A stretch of 6,731 nt of DNA from Candidatus Fermentibacteraceae bacterium (GTDB lineage Bacteria > Fermentibacterota > Fermentibacteria > Fermentibacterales > JCC-6). The number at the start of each line of letters is the position of its first letter. Positions within the stretch are counted from its first letter, which is position 1. Position numbers and translations under genes: made by a program. A model generated the notes under the pieces. That model did not search any database. It saw only the letters and a program-made list of their open reading frames with translations, and was not told the origin of the DNA. The DNA lies in the NCBI GenBank assembly GCA_021162285.1, contig JAGGYZ010000022.1:1-6731 (forward strand), in the 5' to 3' direction. Shown piece by piece: positions 6,422 through 6,731 of the stretch.

Positions 6422-6601
6422 CTACAGACTGGACGGGTTCTCAGGTCTGACTGCTTTGCTTCTATCGAACTTCTCAACCTTCTCCCCGTCATCACCTGCC
6501 AGTCCCAGTGGCCCTAAAAGCTTTAATTGTTCTTGAGTCTGGAGGAGGAAGGACAGCCAGTCGCGCTGTTCTGATTCGCTGGAATCGTTCCCGAGGGAAG
6601 A
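6422..6601 (-). pseudogene. Possible 3' remnant of an unrecognised gene
   Basis: A 59-codon open stretch ends in TAG (6424-6422) and has no ATG. Its translation looks protein-like, with mixed charged and hydrophobic residues: QRDWLSFLLQTQEQLKLLG, then GDDGEKVEKFDRSKAV. It is bounded upstream by TAG (6604-6602). The same frame is open again for 22 codons before that stop (to 6670), ending in DTDRPVREQ, so a single nonsense change could have split a longer gene. The upstream part then runs into the 6654-6719 hairpin. I do not recognise the family. The alternative is that this is chance open frame in an intergenic region. Confidence 0.3.
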
Positions 6602-6653
6602 CTATTGCTCCCTGACTGGTCTATCCGTATCAGTTTCCAAAAGACATAATGGT

Positions 6654-6719
6654 TGGACCAACCCCTCTGATTAGGGTACTTTACCCTTGTCATTGGTATT
6701 CAAGCAGAAGGGTGGTCCA
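6654..6719. repeat. 66-nt nested hairpin near the window end
   Basis: Outer arms TGGACCAACCCCTCTG (6654-6669) and CAGAAGGGTGGTCCA (6705-6719) pair over 14 of 15 positions with one bulge and one mismatch. Inside is AGGGTA-CTT-TACCCT (6673-6687), a perfect 6-bp stem with a 3-nt loop. There is no T-run on either strand directly after the arms. It could be a small palindromic repeat, a miniature inverted-repeat element or an insertion sequence end. Confidence 0.5.
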
Positions 6720-6731
6720 TTGTGTTAATAA

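Overview
The window appears to be bacterial chromosome of middling GC content. It combines a selfish element with genes for secreted proteins. The large secreted protein ends in a FlgD-Ig/type-A-sorting-like domain, and its neighbour is built of carboxypeptidase-regulatory-like domains. That pairing is common in FCB-group bacteria and related candidate phyla (Cloacimonadota, Fibrobacterota, Fermentibacteria and similar). This placement is inference from protein style only; no rRNA or marker gene is present.

Layout. Positions 2-694 (+) hold the 3' part of a gene whose start lies outside the window; its product looks like the C-terminal part of a SEC-C-associated protein. From roughly 700 to 2440 lies an IS110-family insertion sequence on the minus strand, with a complete DEDD/Ser transposase (828-2228). 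About 200 bp of non-coding DNA lies upstream of the transposase. There the minus strand can fold into a compact three-way-junction RNA (2411-2257), which fits a bridge RNA. Just outside is a strong 82-bp imperfect palindrome (2442-2523) in the gap between convergent host genes, a plausible repeat-type target site.

Positions 2600-3547 (-) encode an exported protein with three beta-sandwich domains. Its 3' end carries a 60-bp tandem duplication, and a 1-nt loss in one copy seems to have moved the stop codon. A 339-bp intergenic stretch (3548-3886) holds a repeated motif flanking a nested hairpin. Positions 3887-6316 (-) encode an 809-residue secreted beta-propeller-like protein of 12 full repeats plus a half repeat, followed by the sorting-type domain. 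It has a good ribosome binding site and a good sigma70-like promoter (6372-6400). Upstream of it, 6422-6731 holds a probable decayed coding remnant and a 66-nt nested hairpin.

The two secreted proteins may act together at the cell surface, but the hairpin-rich gap between them argues against a simple tight operon. The most interesting item is the candidate bridge RNA and its relation to the adjacent palindrome. I could not fix the exact ends of the insertion sequence.
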